This document shows positions 7,414 to 15,663 of a stretch of 64,000 nucleotides of DNA, piece after piece. Origin of the DNA: Luteimonas aestuarii (GTDB lineage Bacteria; Pseudomonadota; Gammaproteobacteria; Xanthomonadales; Xanthomonadaceae); contig NZ_SMTF01000002.1 of NCBI RefSeq assembly GCF_004357985.1, positions 434,001 to 498,000 on the forward strand. The letters are read 5' to 3'. Position 1 is the stretch's first letter. Every line of letters starts with the position of its first letter. Position numbers and translations under genes: made by a program. The notes under the pieces are model-generated. The model saw nothing but the letters and a program-made list of their open reading frames with translations. It was not told where the DNA came from and did not search any database.

Positions 7414-9633
7414 ATGTCGATCCTGCCGCGCCTGGCCTGCCTGGCCTTGCTGTCCTGCTGTGCGCCACTGCAAGCGGTCGAGATCGATGGTCGCATCGAT
7501 CCCGACGAATGGGCCGGTGCGCGGCACGTCACCGATTTCCGCCAGACCCAGCCGCTCACCGGGCAGCCGGGCTCGCTGCAGACCGAAGCCTGGGTGCTGG
7601 CGACGCCGGACGGACTGGCGGTGGCGTTTCGCAACGTCCAGCCCCCGAGCGTGCCGCGTTCCAGGCAGAAGCTGCAGCGTGATTTCGATGAACAGGTGGA
7701 CCGCGTCAACGTGTTCATGGACTTCGATGGCGACGGTCGCACCGGCTACGCCTTCACCGTCAGCGCGAGTGGTGGCATCGCCGACGAGATCATCACCAAC
7801 GAGAACCAGTTCAACAGCGACTGGGATGGACAGTGGCGGCATGCGGTGTCCGAGGACGACGCGGGTTGGTCGGTCGAACTGCTGATCCCCTGGCACACCG
7901 CGCCGATGCGCGATGGCACCGGTGGCGAACGGACGTTGAAGGTGTTCCTTGCGCGCGTGGTGGGCGCCACCGGCGAGCGCATGGCCTGGCCGGCGGCCAG
8001 CTTCGAACGGCCGCGCTTCCTGTCCGAGTTCGCGCCCATCGTGGTGCCGCAGTACAGCCAGTCGCTGCTGGCGATCACGCCATACGTGTCCGGGCTGTAC
8101 GACAACGTCGGCGGCGGCAGCGACTTCAATGGCGGCGTGGACGTGTTCTGGAAACCCAGCGGGCGGTTCCAGCTGACCGCCACGGTCAACCCGGACTTCG
8201 GCCAGGTGGAAAGCGATGATCTGGTGGTCAACTTCAGCGCCACCGAGACCTTCGTCAGCGACAAGCGTCCGTTCTTCACCGAGAACCAGGGCATCTTCGA
8301 ACTGACGACCCCGTCGGACTTCAGCCAGCAGCTGTACACGCGCCGCGTCGGCAGCACCGGCGACATCACCGCCGCGGTCAAGGCCAACGGCAGCCTGGGC
8401 CGCGCCAACTACGGCGTATTCGCCGCCGACGAGGATGGACCGACCGGACGCGGCTACCAAGCCGTGCGGCTTGTGCGCGATTTCGAGTCGCAGAACCTGG
8501 GTGCGATGCTGACGCGTGTCGACGATCCGTGGCGCGACCGCGAGGCGATGGTGGTGGGCGTCGACCACAACTGGCGCCCCACCGCGCGCTGGAACGTGCG
8601 CAGCCGCCTGCTGGGCAGCCGCATCGACCAGGCCGGCGACCAGGTGCAGGACATGGGGGCGACCGTCTGGGCCGACTACGAGATGGACAACGGCTGGCGC
8701 CAGCAGTGGATCGCCATGCACTTCGGCAACCACCTCGAGCTCAACGACTTCGGCTACCTGTCGCGCAACAGCATGAACTACCTGCACTGGGAAGTGCGCC
8801 GCCGTTTCACCGATTTCGCCGACGACGCCCGGTATTCCTCGGTCGACTGGCGCTGGCGGGCCACCACCAACCACAACAACCGCGGCGACAAGCTCAACGA
8901 CCAGTTCCGGATGAGCAGGCAGGGGCGCTTGCGCAACGGCGGCTCCGAGTACGCCCAGATCAATGTCAACAGCGCCGGTATCGGCGACACCCTGCTGCGC
9001 GGCAACGGCATCGTCCGCGTGCCGTCCAGTTTCAATGCAATGTACGAGTACGAGCGCCCGCGCGAGGGCGACTGGTCGCACCACTATGGCGGCGAAGCGT
9101 TCAGCGGCGGATTGGCGGGCAACGACAAAATCGGCTGGGCGGGGTGGCTGGGCGCCACGCATTTCTTCAGCGACGCACTGCGCGTGAACGCGGGGGTGAC
9201 GGTGATCCAGCGCCCGGACTGGCTGATCTGGCAGGGCAGTGCCCGTCCTGGACTGGTGGGTTCGTTCGAAGGGCGCGAGGCGCGCCTGCGCGCGGGCATG
9301 GAATGGACCATCGACCCGCGCCAGGAGCTGCGCGTGAAGCTGCAGGCCATCGGGATCGGCGCCACGGCGCAGGGTGCCTGGCGCTTCGACCCGTCAGGCC
9401 GCGCGATTGCGGTGGACGACGCCATCGAGGATTTCAACGTGCGCACGCTCGGCTTCCAGGTCCGCTATCGCTACGAACTGGCGCCGCTGTCCTACCTGTA
9501 CGTGGTGTACGCGCGCGGCGGTTACGACCGAACCGAGACATCGGACGGCGTGGACGATGCGCTGTTCGACAGCTTCCGCCTGCGCAACGACGAACAGCTG
9601 ATGGTGAAACTGAGCTACCGCTTCGAGATCTGA
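7414..9633 (+). CDS. Outer-membrane-type DUF5916 protein with CBM9-like N-terminal domain
   Basis: 739 residues. Signal peptide MSILPRLACLALLSCCAPLQA, then a carbohydrate-binding-family-9-like beta domain (about residues 22–205: EIDGRIDPDEWAGA…VDRVNVFMDFDGDGRTGYAF), then the DUF5916 region (QLTATVNPDFGQVESDD…KRPFFTENQGIFEL) and a long amphipathic beta-rich part ending in the aromatic C-terminal strand LMVKLSYRFEI, as outer-membrane barrels do. Family members often sit near surface polysaccharide or TonB-linked uptake genes, but none is adjacent here. Function unknown; a surface binding or barrel role is inferred. Confidence 0.8.
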   Translation: MSILPRLACLALLSCCAPLQAVEIDGRIDPDEWAGARHVTDFRQTQPLTGQPGSLQTEAWVLATPDGLAVAFRNVQPPSVPRSRQKLQRDFDEQVDRVNVFMDFDGDGRTGYAFTVSASGGIADEIITNENQFNSDWDGQWRHAVSEDDAGWSVELLIPWHTAPMRDGTGGERTLKVFLARVVGATGERMAWPAASFERPRFLSEFAPIVVPQYSQSLLAITPYVSGLYDNVGGGSDFNGGVDVFWKPSGRFQLTATVNPDFGQVESDDLVVNFSATETFVSDKRPFFTENQGIFELTTPSDFSQQLYTRRVGSTGDITAAVKANGSLGRANYGVFAADEDGPTGRGYQAVRLVRDFESQNLGAMLTRVDDPWRDREAMVVGVDHNWRPTARWNVRSRLLGSRIDQAGDQVQDMGATVWADYEMDNGWRQQWIAMHFGNHLELNDFGYLSRNSMNYLHWEVRRRFTDFADDARYSSVDWRWRATTNHNNRGDKLNDQFRMSRQGRLRNGGSEYAQINVNSAGIGDTLLRGNGIVRVPSSFNAMYEYERPREGDWSHHYGGEAFSGGLAGNDKIGWAGWLGATHFFSDALRVNAGVTVIQRPDWLIWQGSARPGLVGSFEGREARLRAGMEWTIDPRQELRVKLQAIGIGATAQGAWRFDPSGRAIAVDDAIEDFNVRTLGFQVRYRYELAPLSYLYVVYARGGYDRTETSDGVDDALFDSFRLRNDEQLMVKLSYRFEI

Positions 9634-9660
9634 GGCGACCGAACGTGCGGCGAGCCGGGT

Positions 9661-10374
9661 TTACTCCGCTGCGTCGCGCAGGTCGGCCGAAGCGATGCGC
9701 CAGGCGCGCTGTTCGGCGCTGGCGCCCTCCACCATCGCCCGGCGCAGCACGATTCGACCGGCCTGGGTGCGCACGCTGCCATCGCCGTGGGTCGTGCGCA
9801 GCAGCAGCGGCACTTCCACGACGCGCGAGCCGGCGGCCGCTTGCACAGGGCGCGGTTCGCCCGGTTGGGCGTCCACGGCGGTCACCTGGGAAAACGTGGC
9901 GGCGAACTGTTCCGGCGTGAGTCCGCTGGCGCGACCGCCGTCCGACCACATGCCATAGGCCTTGGCAAAGTCGCGCGCGCCGAGTGCGTCGTAGTACTGC
10001 CGCAGCAGCGCGACGGCATCCGCGGGCGTCGGCTCGGGCAGGTCCGCAGTGGTCTCCGTCATGCCGAGTCCGGTTTCCGGGTTGTCCTCGAGCAACGGCA
10101 TGCCGAAGCGCTCGTCGGCGGCAAACAGCGGCGGCGGCGCAGGCGGCTCGCCACCCAGCGGCACGTCGCCGGGGCCCGGGTTCTCGGGCATGCCAGTGAC
10201 CGCGCCATCGGCGGCCAGCGGTTGCGGCAAGGCTTCGACAGCGCCGCTGGGGCGCATCGGATCGGTGTCGTCGTCGCGCCTGCACGCGGTCGCGACCAGC
10301 ATCGCGAAGAGGGACGTGGCAATGACCGTCCGGCGCAGGTGGTCGGCACGGGGCCGAAGGCGTGCAGCCCACAT
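9661..10374 (-). CDS. Lipoprotein with NTF2-like region, unknown
   Basis: Not recognised by name. 237 residues. Basic n-region and hydrophobic core (TVIATSLFAMLVATAC) end in a lipobox-like ATAC, then a low-complexity Pro/Gly linker to about residue 115. The C-terminal part (ADAVALLRQYYDALGARDFAKAYGMWSDGG…TPEQFAATFSQV…VVEVPLLLRT) has the helix–helix–strand layout of NTF2-like/SnoaL-like periplasmic domains. It begins five bases after the stop of the DUF1439 lipoprotein gene, so the two probably form an operon of envelope lipoproteins. Confidence 0.7.
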   Translation of the reverse strand: MWAARLRPRADHLRRTVIATSLFAMLVATACRRDDDTDPMRPSGAVEALPQPLAADGAVTGMPENPGPGDVPLGGEPPAPPPLFAADERFGMPLLEDNPETGLGMTETTADLPEPTPADAVALLRQYYDALGARDFAKAYGMWSDGGRASGLTPEQFAATFSQVTAVDAQPGEPRPVQAAAGSRVVEVPLLLRTTHGDGSVRTQAGRIVLRRAMVEGASAEQRAWRIASADLRDAAE

Positions 10375-10379
10375 GGCGG

Positions 10380-10937
10380 TCAGCGATCGAGATGGACGAC
10401 CACGGTGCCGCGCTCGATCGCGACGTCGCCGACGCGGCGACCGGCGGGGAGTTTCGACAGCAGGTCCGGCTCCAGCCGGTACACCGGCTCGTTGCGCGAG
10501 AGTTCCGCCATCAGGCTGTTGACGATGCCACGCGCGCCGCCCTGCATGCTGCCCGCACCGGGGATGTCGAATTGCAGCAGTTCCGGCGCATCCAGGTGCA
10601 GCCCCTGCGTGCCGGGGTCGTAGCGCAGGCCGCTGGCCAGCGAGATGCGGCCGTTGTCGTTGCGGCTGCCCAAGGCGCCCACGCCAACGTCGAAATCCAG
10701 TCGCAGGCGCGTATCGCCCGCCGGGATCGACAGGCGCGGGTTTTCGAGCGTGACCGTCACCAGTCCACCAAGTCTGTCGAAGCTGCGCGGATAGTGCTGG
10801 TCGAGGTAGCGCTGCAATTGTGGCGGTGCCAGGGCGACGCGATCGTTGAGCCAGGCCGAGACGACGCCGAGGGTCGTGCAGCCGGCCAGCAGGGTGGTCA
10901 ATGCGGCAAGCAGGACAAGGGCGGGACGGTGGTGCAT
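10380..10937 (-). CDS. DUF1439 (YceB-like) lipoprotein
   Basis: 185 residues from the ATG complementary to 10935–10937. Lipobox LAGC after a hydrophobic signal (MHHRPALVLLAALTTLLAGC). The mature part (PPQLQRYLDQHYPRSFDRLGGLVTVTLENPRLSIPAGDTRLRLDFDVG) matches the lipid-binding-like fold of DUF1439/YceB proteins, thought to be periplasmic envelope factors. It is upstream of, and likely co-transcribed with, another lipoprotein gene. A longer ORF reaching 11474 runs through the next gene's region in another frame and was rejected. Confidence 0.8.
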   Translation of the reverse strand: MHHRPALVLLAALTTLLAGCTTLGVVSAWLNDRVALAPPQLQRYLDQHYPRSFDRLGGLVTVTLENPRLSIPAGDTRLRLDFDVGVGALGSRNDNGRISLASGLRYDPGTQGLHLDAPELLQFDIPGAGSMQGGARGIVNSLMAELSRNEPVYRLEPDLLSKLPAGRRVGDVAIERGTVVVHLDR

Positions 10938-11017
10938 GGGCGGGCCTGCGGTCGAATGGAATGACGACAGTGTGCGCAGCGGAAATGAACGGGGCGTCAC
11001 CGCGACAGGCCAGTGCG

Positions 11018-11449
11018 TCACCCGGGCAGGGTCAGCGTCGGTCGCCGCGGTTGCAGCCATGCCAGCAGGGCACCGAGCAGCAGCATCGACAGCGTACCGA
11101 ACACCACCTGCTTGGCGACCAGCGCGGTCGGTAGTGGCTGCACGGCGTAGTGGATCAGGTAGCCCGGCACCGTCGAGAACAGCGCCATCGCGGCACCGAA
11201 GCGCAGGCCCTGGGCCAGCGTCGCCTCGCGTCCGTCGAAACCCTGCGCGAAGATCCAGGTCATCGCAAACCCGATCAGGGCGTGCGCCAGCAGCATCCAC
11301 GGGAAGTGCCGGCGGCCATCCTCGGCATCGCGGTACAGCGCACCGAGCGCTTCGTAGTCGGCGCCCAGCAGCAGCGCATGCACGACGAAGGCCAGCAGCA
11401 TCGCCGCGAAGAACATCACCAGGCCGCAGATCCAGAAGCGCTTGCCCAT
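11018..11449 (-). CDS. Four-segment membrane protein, unknown
   Basis: 143 residues from the ATG complementary to 11447–11449 (MGKRFWICGLVMFFAAMLL). Four hydrophobic segments: about 6–27, 50–70 (MLLAHALIGFAMTWIFA), 80–100 (LAQGLRFGAAMALFSTVPGYL) and 112–133 (LVAKQVVFGTLSMLLLGALLAWL). No catalytic motif is seen. It resembles small hypothetical membrane proteins common in Xanthomonadales. It sits on the same strand as the lipoprotein genes but 80 bases upstream, so co-transcription is uncertain. Confidence 0.7.
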   Translation of the reverse strand: MGKRFWICGLVMFFAAMLLAFVVHALLLGADYEALGALYRDAEDGRRHFPWMLLAHALIGFAMTWIFAQGFDGREATLAQGLRFGAAMALFSTVPGYLIHYAVQPLPTALVAKQVVFGTLSMLLLGALLAWLQPRRPTLTLPG

Positions 11450-11537
11450 GTCGCACGTCCGCCGGGAATGCCACGATGCTAGCGCGACGGCGGCAGGGCG
11501 TCGATGGCGGCGCGGTCCATCCCCCACCGCCAGTGTC

Positions 11538-12188
11538 TCAGGGCGCCGCGCGCACGCTGTCTTCCAACCGTTGCTTGAGGGCGTCGTCGATCCCCATGCG
11601 GCGGGCCAGTTCGTCGAGGTAGGCGCGTTCCATGAAGTTCTGTTCGTCGGTTGCGACCAGGCTGGCGAGGTACATTTCCGTGGCGATCTCGGGCGTCGTC
11701 GCGGCAACCGCCACCTCGCCCGGGTCCAGTGGCTTGTCCAGCTCTGCCTGCAGCCACTTCTGCACGTCGGCGTCGGGCGTGATGCGCGCGAACTCGCCTT
11801 CGATCACCTCGCGTTCGCGGGCATCGATGTGGCCGTCGGCCTTCGCCGCCGCCACCAGGGCGCGCAGGATGGCTTCGCCGTGCACGCTGGCCTGCGGCGG
11901 CGGCAGGCGGTCCACGGTCTGCGGTTGCACCGGCTGGCCCTGCTGGCGCTTGTAGTCACCGTAGGCCCGGTAGGCCATCACGCCCAGCGTGGCCAGGCCG
12001 CCGTAGGTCGCCAGCTTGCGCGTGGTCTTGTTGCGTCCCAGCAGCAGGCCCAGCGCACCGCCGGTCATCGCACCCTTGCCGAAATCGGAGCCCAGCGCGC
12101 CGCGCACGCCGCCATTGCCGTCCTTGTCGGACAGGGTGGTGGGTGCGGCGGACTTGAGCAGGTGGTCGAGGAAGCCGTTGAGACTCAT
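11538..12188 (-). CDS. DUF533/TerB-like protein (YebE-like)
   Basis: 216 residues. The N-terminal part has a glycine-rich hydrophobic stretch (KGAMTGGALGLLLGRNKTTRKLATYGGLATLGVMAYRAYGDYKRQQ), probably membrane-associated. The C-terminal 100 residues (AILRALVAAAKADGHIDAREREVIEGEFARI…YLASLVATDEQNFMERAYLDELARRMGI) are the all-helical DUF533/TerB-like domain with the acidic DGHID turn that may bind a metal. This matches E. coli YebE, an envelope-stress-linked protein of unknown role. A single gene with no obvious operon. Confidence 0.85.
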   Translation of the reverse strand: MSLNGFLDHLLKSAAPTTLSDKDGNGGVRGALGSDFGKGAMTGGALGLLLGRNKTTRKLATYGGLATLGVMAYRAYGDYKRQQGQPVQPQTVDRLPPPQASVHGEAILRALVAAAKADGHIDAREREVIEGEFARITPDADVQKWLQAELDKPLDPGEVAVAATTPEIATEMYLASLVATDEQNFMERAYLDELARRMGIDDALKQRLEDSVRAAP

Positions 12189-12282
12189 CGGGGAAGGCCT
12201 GGGCGGTGTGGGGTCGTGCGGGATCTATGGGCCCAATCAGCGGGCGCAAGGCATGGCAGGCATTTTCCCGCGGCGTAAACGA

Positions 12283-12307
12283 CTCGGGACGGCAGTGCCG
12301 TCCCGAG
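12283..12307 (-). terminator. Rho-independent-type terminator of the HU gene
   Basis: A perfect 12-bp inverted repeat (CTCGGGACGGCA / TGCCGTCCCGAG around one central base) 30 bases beyond the stop of the lysine-tailed HU gene; read on the minus strand it is followed by TCGTTT. It sits just downstream of the HU gene, with the DUF533 gene beyond it starting afresh. Confidence 0.7.
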
Positions 12308-12337
12308 AAGCATGTTGCAAGCGTTGGATCGTGGCGA

Positions 12338-12736
12338 TCAGGCCGCCGAATCCTTCAGCTTCTTCAGCGGACGCACCTTCACCTTCACCGAGGCAGGCTT
12401 GGCGGCGAACCACTGCTCTTCCTTGGTGAACGGGTTGATGCCCTTGCGCTTCGGCTTGGCCGGCACGCTGACGGCGGAGAACTTGGCGACGCCCGGCAGG
12501 GTGAAGCTGCCCGCGCCCTTCTTGTTCAACGAGCCGTGGATGGCGCCTTCCAGCGCGCCCATCACGGCGCGCACGTCCTTCGCGGCAACGCCGGTGGCGT
12601 CGGCGATGTGGGCGACCAGGCCCGACTTGCTCAGGGCTTCCTTGATCGCCTTCGGGGCTGCAGGCTTGGCGGCCTTCGCCGGCTTCGCGGCCTTCTTCGG
12701 GGCGGCCTTCTTGGTTGTCGCCTTCTTCTTTGCCAT
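12338..12736 (-). CDS. HU-family DNA-binding protein with lysine/alanine/proline-rich tail
   Basis: Nucleoid protein, 132 residues against about 90 for plain HU. Residues 1–34 (AKKKATTKKAAPKKAAKPAKAAK) form a histone H1-like tail of AKP repeats. The HU fold follows: IKEALSKSGLVAHIADATGVAAKDVRAVMGALEGAIHGSL, then the beta arm GAGSFTLPGVAKFSAVSVPAKPKRKGINPFTKEEQ, with the DNA-intercalating proline in GINPFT. It has its own promoter and a strong terminator, so it is monocistronic and likely highly expressed. Such tailed HU proteins occur in Xanthomonadales; the tail is a likely site for lysine modification. Confidence 0.92.
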   Translation of the reverse strand: MAKKKATTKKAAPKKAAKPAKAAKPAAPKAIKEALSKSGLVAHIADATGVAAKDVRAVMGALEGAIHGSLNKKGAGSFTLPGVAKFSAVSVPAKPKRKGINPFTKEEQWFAAKPASVKVKVRPLKKLKDSAA

Positions 12737-12802
12737 GGGTTTCGTGTTCCCTCGTCTGTCTGTGGTCTATGAATTTTTATGGCCGTACATGCCGGCCAGC
12801 GG

Positions 12803-12831
12803 AATGTAGGGCATTCGCGGGCGTGCGCCAA
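12803..12831 (-). promoter_or_regulatory. Sigma70-type promoter of the tailed HU gene
   Basis: Minus strand: TTGGCG (12826–12831), 17-base spacer, TACATT (12803–12808). The start codon is at 12736, giving a 5' leader of about 60 bases, which is AT-richer than its surroundings (a CATAAAAATTCATAG stretch around 12770). Confidence 0.6.
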
Positions 12832-12882
12832 TAGCAAAATGCAAAAAACAGCGGTTTTCTTGCAGGGTGGCGAATGCTTCGA

Positions 12883-13299
12883 TCAAGCGGGTCGGCGTCT
12901 TCGCAGCGGCGGCCAGCGCCACCAGCAAGCGGCGATCAGCAGGGCCAGCAGCGTGTAGGCGGCCACGAAGGTCCACCAAGGCGCGTCGAAGAAGATCAAT
13001 CGCGACAGCCAGTGCTGGATGAAGGATGCGTCGTAAGTGGCTTGTCCTGCACGGTTTCGCAGCGCCTGTTCCCAGACGGTCAGCGGGCACAACCGGCCCA
13101 GCCAGGCCTGCAGCGCGATGAACACCATCAGCACCAGGTGCGATACGCGGAAGCCGAAACCGCGTACCCAACGCCAGCGCAGCGGGCCGCCGACCAGGAT
13201 CGCCATCGTGCCGAGCACCACGAAGGCGACCACGCCGACGTGGAGGGCGAGGAGGGCATCCGCCAGCAGGCCAGCGGATGCGGGTGTGAGCAACCTCAT
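12883..13299 (-). CDS. DUF2784 membrane protein
   Basis: 138 residues from the ATG complementary to 13297–13299. Four hydrophobic segments (LLADALLALHVGVVAFVVLGTMAILV; HLVLMVFIALQAWLG; WTFVAAYTLLALLIAACWWRW) and the family's conserved core: 'CPLTVWEQALR' after the second segment, 'SFIQHWLSRLIF' before the third. DUF2784 proteins are small inner-membrane proteins of unknown role. It starts 13 bases after the stop of the EF-G-like gene and is probably in its operon. Confidence 0.88.
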   Translation of the reverse strand: MRLLTPASAGLLADALLALHVGVVAFVVLGTMAILVGGPLRWRWVRGFGFRVSHLVLMVFIALQAWLGRLCPLTVWEQALRNRAGQATYDASFIQHWLSRLIFFDAPWWTFVAAYTLLALLIAACWWRWPPLRRRRPA

Positions 13300-13312
13300 G
13301 CGTCCCGAAGCC

Positions 13313-15376
13313 TCAGTCGTCGTCGTGCCGTGGCCTGTAGGCCTCCACCAGCGCCTGCTGCACCTGCGGCGGCACTGGCTCGTAGTGGCTGAAATCCATC
13401 GCGTAGCGGCCACGCCCGGCCGTGACGGACTTGAGTTCAGCGGCATAGCCTTCCAGTTCAGACAGCGGCACCTGCGCCTTGACCACGATCTCGCCGCCCC
13501 GCGCGGCATCCGTGCCGTTGATCCGCGCACGTTTGCCGGCCAGGCCGCCACTGATGTCGCCCATGTGCGCCTCGGGCGCATTCACCTCGAGGTCGACGAT
13601 GGGTTCCAGCACCTGCGGCCTGGCCTTGGCGACGGCATCGAGGAACGCCTTCTTGCCCGCGGCAACGAACGCGACCTCCTTGCTGTCGACCGCGTGGTGC
13701 TTGCCGTCGTACACGACGACCCGTACATCCTGCATCGGGTAGCCCGCGATGGCACCCGCCTTGAGCACCTCGCGGACGCCTTTTTCCACCGCGGGCAGGT
13801 ATTGCCCCGGGATCACGCCGCCCTTGACCTCGTCGACGAACTCGAAACCGCCGCCGCGCGGCAGGGGTTCGACGCGCAGGAACACTTCGCCGAACTGACC
13901 GGCGCCGCCGGTCTGCTTCTTGTGGCGATGGTGGCCCTCGGCCTTCGCGGCGATGGTCTCGCGATAGGCGATGCGTGGCGGGCGCGTCTGCACTTCCACG
14001 CCGAAGCGGTCCTTCAGCCGTTCCAGGTTCACCCGCAGGTGCAGGTCGGACAGGCCGCGGACCACGGTTTCGTTGGTCTCGTCCTCGTGCTCGACGTGGA
14101 AACAGGGGTCTTCCTCGGCCAGCTTGTGCAAGGCATTGGCCAGCTTCTGCTCCTGGCCCTTGCTGCCGGCCTGGATGGCCAGGCCGAACATGGGCTTCGG
14201 GAAATCGATCGGCGCCAGGTGGATGTGGTCCTCGTCGTGGCTGTCGTGCAGCACCGCATCGACGTGCAGCTCGTCCACCTTCGCCACTGCGGCGATGTCG
14301 CCGGGGACCGCGCGGTCGATCTCGACATGGTCCTTGCCGCGCAGCTTGAACAGGTGGCCGACCTTGAACGGCTTGCGGCCGTCGTCGATGAACAGCTGGG
14401 TGTCCTTCTTCACCGTGCCCTGGTACACGCGGAACACGCCCAGCTTGCCGACGAAGGGATCGTTGACGATGCGGAAGACGTCGGCCACCACGTGCGCATC
14501 CGGATCGGGCGCGGTGGCATAGGGCGTGGCATCGTCGCCGCCGCCTTTCACGAACGGCGGCGGGTTGGCTTCGCCGGGATGCGGGAACAGCTTCGCGGCG
14601 ACGTCCAGCAATTCCTTCACGCCGGCACCGGTGCGCGCGGAGGTGAAGCAGACCGGCACTAGGTGGCCTTCGCGCAGGCACTGCTCGAAGGCGTCGTGCA
14701 GCTCACGGCCCGAAAGCCCTTCCTCGCCCAGGTCGAGGTAGTGGTCCATCACCGTCTCGTTGATCTCGACCACCTGGTCGAGGATGCGCTGGTGCCAGTC
14801 GGCCACTGCACCAAGGTCGCTTTCGCCTCCGGACTGGCCGAAGCAATCGACCACGTGCGTGCCGCCCTCGGCCGGCAGGTTGAGCGGCAGCACTTCAGCG
14901 CCGAAGGCCTCACGCAGCTCCTCCAGCACGCGTGCGGGTTCGGCGCCGTCGGCGTCGATGCGGTTGACCGCGATGGCGCGGCACAGGCCACGCTCTCTTG
15001 CACGTTCCATCAGCCGGCGGGTGCCGTATTCGACGCCTGCGCTGGCATCGACGACGATTACCGCGGTATCCACGACGCTCAGCGCGGAGAGTGCCGGGCC
15101 GCGGAAGTCCGGGTAGCCGGGCAGGTCGATGAGGTTCACATGGACGCACTGTCCTGGCGCCGCTGTATGGTCAATGCTGGCGATGGCGGCATCGATCGAG
15201 TGGCCGCGCTGCTTTTCGATGGGATCGAAGTCGGACACGGTGTTGCCGCGTTCGATGGTGCCCGCCGCCTGGAGTGCGCCGCCGGCATGCAGCAGGGCTT
15301 CGAACAGGGTGGTCTTGCCGGCGCCGGGGTGGCCTGCGAGGGCCAGGTTGCGGATCTGCGCTGTCGAATGGGGCAT
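13313..15376 (-). CDS. EF-G-like translational GTPase (EF-G paralogue)
   Basis: 687 residues from the ATG complementary to 15374–15376, which has a GGGAGGA ribosome site about 9 bases upstream. Domain order is that of elongation factor G: GTPase domain with P-loop GHPGAGKTTL and switch II DLPGYPDF, domain II (VFRIVNDPFVGKLGVFRVYQG), III, IV (GGAGQFGEVFLRVEPL…FVDEVKGGVIPGQY) and V (LEPIVDLEVNAPEAHMGDISGGLAGKRARI). The G4 motif is NRID rather than NKxD. It is the divergent EF-G type usually found besides the housekeeping fusA; whether it drives translocation is unknown. A 231-base in-frame upstream extension is rejected as low-complexity. Confidence 0.88.
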   Translation of the reverse strand: MPHSTAQIRNLALAGHPGAGKTTLFEALLHAGGALQAAGTIERGNTVSDFDPIEKQRGHSIDAAIASIDHTAAPGQCVHVNLIDLPGYPDFRGPALSALSVVDTAVIVVDASAGVEYGTRRLMERARERGLCRAIAVNRIDADGAEPARVLEELREAFGAEVLPLNLPAEGGTHVVDCFGQSGGESDLGAVADWHQRILDQVVEINETVMDHYLDLGEEGLSGRELHDAFEQCLREGHLVPVCFTSARTGAGVKELLDVAAKLFPHPGEANPPPFVKGGGDDATPYATAPDPDAHVVADVFRIVNDPFVGKLGVFRVYQGTVKKDTQLFIDDGRKPFKVGHLFKLRGKDHVEIDRAVPGDIAAVAKVDELHVDAVLHDSHDEDHIHLAPIDFPKPMFGLAIQAGSKGQEQKLANALHKLAEEDPCFHVEHEDETNETVVRGLSDLHLRVNLERLKDRFGVEVQTRPPRIAYRETIAAKAEGHHRHKKQTGGAGQFGEVFLRVEPLPRGGGFEFVDEVKGGVIPGQYLPAVEKGVREVLKAGAIAGYPMQDVRVVVYDGKHHAVDSKEVAFVAAGKKAFLDAVAKARPQVLEPIVDLEVNAPEAHMGDISGGLAGKRARINGTDAARGGEIVVKAQVPLSELEGYAAELKSVTAGRGRYAMDFSHYEPVPPQVQQALVEAYRPRHDDD

Positions 15377-15523
15377 GGGGCCGTTCCTCCCGTGGTGCAG
15401 GATGGGCGCTCGCTGGAGCGCGGCCGCCGGGGCTGTCCGCGGGAGGAACGCTGCCGTCCGAGCATTCGCTCGAGGGGCGGCCGTGGCGGGAAGACACCTT
15501 AGCGCCTGGGGACTGTCAGCGCT

Positions 15524-15544
15524 ATTGGCGTGGCCCATGCCAAT
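15524..15544. promoter_or_regulatory. 6-9-6 inverted repeat between EF-G-like gene and osmC
   Basis: ATTGGC-GTGGCCCAT-GCCAAT, immediately followed by a second small dyad GGCCT-GAC-AGGCC (15545–15557). It lies in the 287-base divergent region, 120 bases before osmC and 148 before the GTPase start. The symmetry suggests a regulator site; no clear –10/–35 pair was found next to it. Confidence 0.35.
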
Positions 15545-15663
15545 GGCCTGACAGGCCCGGGCCGCGGCCGGGCGCGTTGCGTCGCAGCATGCCGGTGCGC
15601 CACGCACGAAAAAGTAACGGCATCGTCCTTAGGCTTTGCGTTCCCCCCGAACGGAGCACACGC

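Noticed and set aside
10380-11474. 364-codon ORF joining the DUF1439 lipoprotein to upstream sequence
   Set aside because: The upstream part is out of frame with the real membrane-protein gene at 11018–11449; the signal peptide and lipobox at MHHRP mark the true start.
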